Positions 61,451 to 64,000 of a stretch of DNA of 64,000 nucleotides are shown in pieces. Source of the stretch: Herbidospora galbida (GTDB lineage: Bacteria; Actinomycetota; Actinomycetes; Streptosporangiales; Streptosporangiaceae); contig NZ_SZQA01000018.1 of NCBI RefSeq assembly GCF_005233835.1, forward strand, positions 94,790-158,789. Reading direction: 5' to 3'. Positions within the stretch are counted from its first letter, which is position 1. Every line of letters begins with the position of its first letter. A program made the translations under genes and the position numbers. Under the pieces are notes generated by a model. That model had not been told where the DNA came from and searched no databases. It saw nothing but the letters and a program-made list of their open reading frames with translations.

Positions 61451-62724
61451 CGTTCACGAACTGGGCGGGCAATCAGTCGATCACTCCGGCTGAGACGCGC
61501 ACGCCCCGTTCACCCGCCGAGGTCGCCCAGGCGGTGACCGACGCCAAGCGCGAGGGCCGGACGGTCCGCATGATCGGCACGGGCCACTCCTTCACGGGCG
61601 TGGCCCTCACCGACGGGATCATGCTCCGGCCCGAGGGCCTCAGCGGGGTCCTGTCGTTCGGCGACGACACCGTCACCGTCGCCGCCGGCACGCCGATCCA
61701 CCGGCTGAACGTCGAACTCGACCGGCGCGGGCTGGCGCTGGCCAACATGGGCGACATCACCCTCCAGACGGTGGCGGGCGCCGTCCAGACCGGCACCCAT
61801 GGCAGCGGCCGGGCGGTCGGCGGGCTGGCCGACCAGGTCACCGCGCTCGACCTCGTCCTGGCCGACGGCTCCACGGCGACGGTCTCGGAGGGCGACCTGT
61901 TCGACGCGGCCCGGGTCGGGCTGGGGGCGCTGGGGATCGTGACGGCGGTGACCTTCCGGGTCGAGCCCGCGTTCCTGCTGCGCAACCAGCGCTCGCCGAT
62001 GCGGTTCGACGAGATCCTCGACGCCCTCGACGCGCTCACGCTGGAGAACGAGCACCTCGACTTCTTCTGGCTCCCGCACACCGACCTGTGCCTGGTGAAG
62101 CGGAACAACAGGGCCACCGGCGGGCAGCACGCGCCGGGCCGGATCCGCACCTGGATCGACGACGTCTTCGTGGAGAACACCCTCTTCGGGGTGACCAACC
62201 GGGTGGGGGCGCGGTTCCCCGCGATCATCCCGCCGGTCAACCGGCTCTCGGGGGTGGTGCTCGGCACGTCGGAGAGTTCCGACACGGCGTACAAGGTGTT
62301 CACCAGCGTGCGCGAGGTGCGGTTCCTGGAGACCGAGTGGGCGATCCCGCGCCGCCATCTGGCGGACGCCCTCCGTGAGGTCCGCGCCCTGATGGAGCGG
62401 TCGCCGTGGCGGATCTCGTTCCCGGTGGAGGTGCGGGTCACCCCGCCCTCGACGGCCTGGCTCTCGACCGCCTACGACCGCGACTCGGCGTACATCGCCT
62501 GCCACGTCTACCGGCGGACGCCCAACCCCGGCTACTTCGCCGCCGTCGAGGAGATCATGACCGGCCTGGGTGGGCGGCCCCACTGGGGCAAGCTGCACAA
62601 CACGGACGCCGCCTATCTTTCCCAGGTATATCCTCGTTTCGCTGACTTCGTCGCGCTACGTGACCGGCTCGACCCGGACCGGCTCTTCGCCAACGCCTAC
62701 CTGGACCGTGTCCTGGGCGCCTAG
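61447..62724 (+). CDS. D-arabinono-1,4-lactone oxidase family FAD enzyme
   Basis: 425 aa. FAD-binding domain (about 20-180) with MIGTGHSFTGVALTD, where His 47 is positioned like the flavinylated His of alditol oxidase, and GTHGSGRAVGGLADQVTALDLVLADG. C-terminal ALO domain ends HWGKLHNTDAAYL, the family's HWGK motif. Oxidises a sugar lactone or alditol and makes H2O2. Coupled to the MFS gene. Confidence 0.9.
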   Translation: MTFTNWAGNQSITPAETRTPRSPAEVAQAVTDAKREGRTVRMIGTGHSFTGVALTDGIMLRPEGLSGVLSFGDDTVTVAAGTPIHRLNVELDRRGLALANMGDITLQTVAGAVQTGTHGSGRAVGGLADQVTALDLVLADGSTATVSEGDLFDAARVGLGALGIVTAVTFRVEPAFLLRNQRSPMRFDEILDALDALTLENEHLDFFWLPHTDLCLVKRNNRATGGQHAPGRIRTWIDDVFVENTLFGVTNRVGARFPAIIPPVNRLSGVVLGTSESSDTAYKVFTSVREVRFLETEWAIPRRHLADALREVRALMERSPWRISFPVEVRVTPPSTAWLSTAYDRDSAYIACHVYRRTPNPGYFAAVEEIMTGLGGRPHWGKLHNTDAAYLSQVYPRFADFVALRDRLDPDRLFANAYLDRVLGA

Positions 62725-62812
62725 TTCTCCGTTCAGTTGACCCAAGTTCACCTCCATCCGGTACGTCTCACGCGAGAATCCCACGAGGACCCTGAATCGC
62801 TTGCTCAACCAG

Positions 62813-62833
62813 CCTGTCTATAGCAGGGTGAAC
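62813..62833 (-). repeat. Inverted copy of the intergenic motif
   Basis: On the minus strand CACCCTGCTATAGACAGG, matching CTGCC..ATAGACAGG of the other copies. It lies left of the terminator, facing the copy on the right. Confidence 0.55.
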
Positions 62834-62841
62834 GCGACAAA

Positions 62842-62878
62842 GCGAGACACGCACGGCCGAAGGCCGGTCGTGACTCGC
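62842..62878 (+). terminator. Terminator after the FAD-oxidase gene
   Basis: GCGAGACACG and CGTGACTCGC arms enclose CGGCCGAAGGCCG. Confidence 0.75.
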
Positions 62879-62883
62879 GCCAC

Positions 62884-62899
62884 GAACCTGCCTAGAACA
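62884..62899. repeat. Degenerate copy of the intergenic motif
   Basis: GAACCTGCCTAGAACA, sharing the GAACCTGCC half with the copies at 2586 and 49732. Confidence 0.45.
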
Positions 62900-63043
62900 A
62901 ATATGTGACCGGCTTCATGTCGCCTCCGCAGCCCCTGGAGAAGGTGATGTTCGGACATGCCGGGTACGGTGCTTGGAAGGCAACCGGCTCACGCGAGAGA
63001 CTCAAGGGTCCGGGGGAAGATTTCGCACGACGAAGGGACTCGC

Positions 63044-64000
63044 ATGCAGGAGCTCCGTCTCGTCGCGGTGAGTGAGGACGGCACCTATCTCGTCCTGGCC
63101 ACGGCCGGGAGAGGTACCCGCTTCACGCTGCCCGTCGACGACCGGCTCCGTGCTGCCGTCCGCGGCAACTTCTCCCGTCTCGGTCAATATGAGATCGAAG
63201 TGGAGAGCCCGTTGCGTCCCAAGGAGATTCAGGCCCGAATCCGAGCCGGGGAGACCGCCGAGGAGATCGCCGCCACGGCCGGCATCCCGGTCGAGCGGGT
63301 CCGCTGGTTCGAGGGGCCGGTGCTCCAGGAACGCGAGTACATGGCCCAGCAGGCCCAGCGCTGCGCCGTCCGCCTGCCCGGCGAGGCGGCCGCCCGACCC
63401 ACGCTCGGCGAACTCGTCGCCGAGCGCCTCACCCGGCGCGGCGTGCCCGCCGACGAGATCGACTGGGACTCCTGCAAGCGCGACGACAACCTGTGGCGCA
63501 TCAAGCTCGGGTACGTCTGGAACGGCCACACCCGCCACGCCGAGTGGCTCTTCGACCCGCGCCGCCGCCACGTCTCCCCCTACGACGACGAGGCGATGCG
63601 CCTGTCGTCCGACGACTACGTCGAGCCGCAGGCCGAAGAGGCGACGGTCCGGCCGTTCGTGCCCCGGATAGCGGGCAAGCTCGCCCCGGTGCCGCCGCGC
63701 GACTACGACTACGACATGGCCGAGCCGCCGCCGTTAAGGGTCGCCCCGACCGGCAACCTGCCCGACCACTTCTCCCCGCGTTTCACCCCCGAAGCCGCCC
63801 CCGCCGCCTTCCAAGAGCCCGAGCCGCCCCGCGTCACCGCGCCCGCGCCGCCCTACCAGGAGCCGCGCTACGCCGAGCCGCAGGTCAGCGCGCCCGCGAA
63901 CTACGCGACCCCCGAGCCCCAGGAGCCGCGCCACGCGCCGGCGCAGCCCCACCACGCGGCGGCCGAGCCGCAGGTCAGCGCACCCCCGGCTCGCCAGGTG
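63044..64000 (+). CDS. sepH: Septation protein SepH, N-terminal part (runs off the window)
   Basis: Actinobacterial FtsZ-binding protein of the DUF3071 family that promotes Z-ring assembly in sporulation septation. MQELRLVAVSEDGTYLVLATAGRGTRFTLPVDDRLRAAVRG and the helix-turn-helix-like segment AEEIAATAGIPVERVRWFEGPVLQEREYMAQQAQ match SepH. Residues about 230 to the window end are Pro/Glu/Ala-rich repeats (EPQVSAP twice). GAAGGGA precedes the ATG. Open to base 64000; the C-terminus is missing. Confidence 0.93.
   Translation, partial: MQELRLVAVSEDGTYLVLATAGRGTRFTLPVDDRLRAAVRGNFSRLGQYEIEVESPLRPKEIQARIRAGETAEEIAATAGIPVERVRWFEGPVLQEREYMAQQAQRCAVRLPGEAAARPTLGELVAERLTRRGVPADEIDWDSCKRDDNLWRIKLGYVWNGHTRHAEWLFDPRRRHVSPYDDEAMRLSSDDYVEPQAEEATVRPFVPRIAGKLAPVPPRDYDYDMAEPPPLRVAPTGNLPDHFSPRFTPEAAPAAFQEPEPPRVTAPAPPYQEPRYAEPQVSAPANYATPEPQEPRHAPAQPHHAAAEPQVSAPPARQV

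Larger units (their letters stand above)
62725..63043. other. 319-bp spacer before sepH
   Basis: Holds a terminator (62842-62878), two motif copies (62813-62833 and 62884-62899) and the probable sepH promoter region (TACGGT at about 62965). No gene seen. Confidence 0.6.

Overview
The window is high-GC DNA of actinobacterial type: frequent GTG starts, many 4-base ATGA couplings and tight operons. Gene order between about 38.5 and 56 kb (TrmA-type methyltransferase, APC permease, ceoB, ceoC, DUF3159, OB-fold, DUF3710, dut, then DUF4193 and suhB) matches the block I recall from Mycobacterium tuberculosis Rv2689c-Rv2701c. Together with SepH, coproporphyrin ferrochelatase and a SapB-like lanthipeptide locus, this suggests a morphologically complex actinomycete, probably a Streptosporangiales relative. 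The genus cannot be fixed from the window alone.

Layout. 1-9 kb: 5' end of dxs (minus), two paralogous secreted zinc metallopeptidases, a MarR regulator with a DHA2-type MFS exporter, and a minus-strand xylose-type ABC operon (binding protein, ATPase, permease, ROK regulator). 9.3-10.3 kb: an SdpR/SdpI-like pair. 10.4-19.2 kb: a two-component system converging on a class III lanthipeptide cluster. That cluster has a LanKC synthetase, five consecutive precursor genes too short for routine gene calling (39, 39, 44, 42 and 54 aa, all starting MxxVLxLQ), and two ABC half-transporters. 19.1-20.3 kb is gene-free and repeat-rich and ends in three tandem 75-bp copies of the aconitase terminator. 20.3-24 kb: acnA and a DUF457 membrane protein.

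24.2-27.4 kb: padR - DUF1707 - a ThiF/MccB-like adenylyltransferase - a 37-aa peptide ending in Asn - DUF6879. I read this as a candidate microcin-C-like peptidyl-nucleotide RiPP locus. 27.3-35.2 kb: a sugar MFS porter, a Pnkp/Hen1 RNA-repair operon, an F420-type LLM oxidoreductase and two secreted or anchored proteins. 35.4-38.6 kb: a lipoprotein apparently starting at ATT, then a decayed 2.5-kb integrative element bounded by a 23-bp direct repeat of the 3' end of the RNA methyltransferase gene, with a tyrosine-recombinase remnant at its left edge.

38.5-64 kb is mostly housekeeping: RNA methylation, potassium transport, dUTPase, ValS, trehalose-6-phosphate synthase, an OmpR-type two-component system, inositol monophosphatase, an S9 peptidase, ferrochelatase, a lytic transglycosylase, an MFS/FAD-oxidase pair and the start of sepH. 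A short intergenic motif (GAAYCTGCCCGATAGACAGG and variants) recurs, typically between back-to-back terminators.
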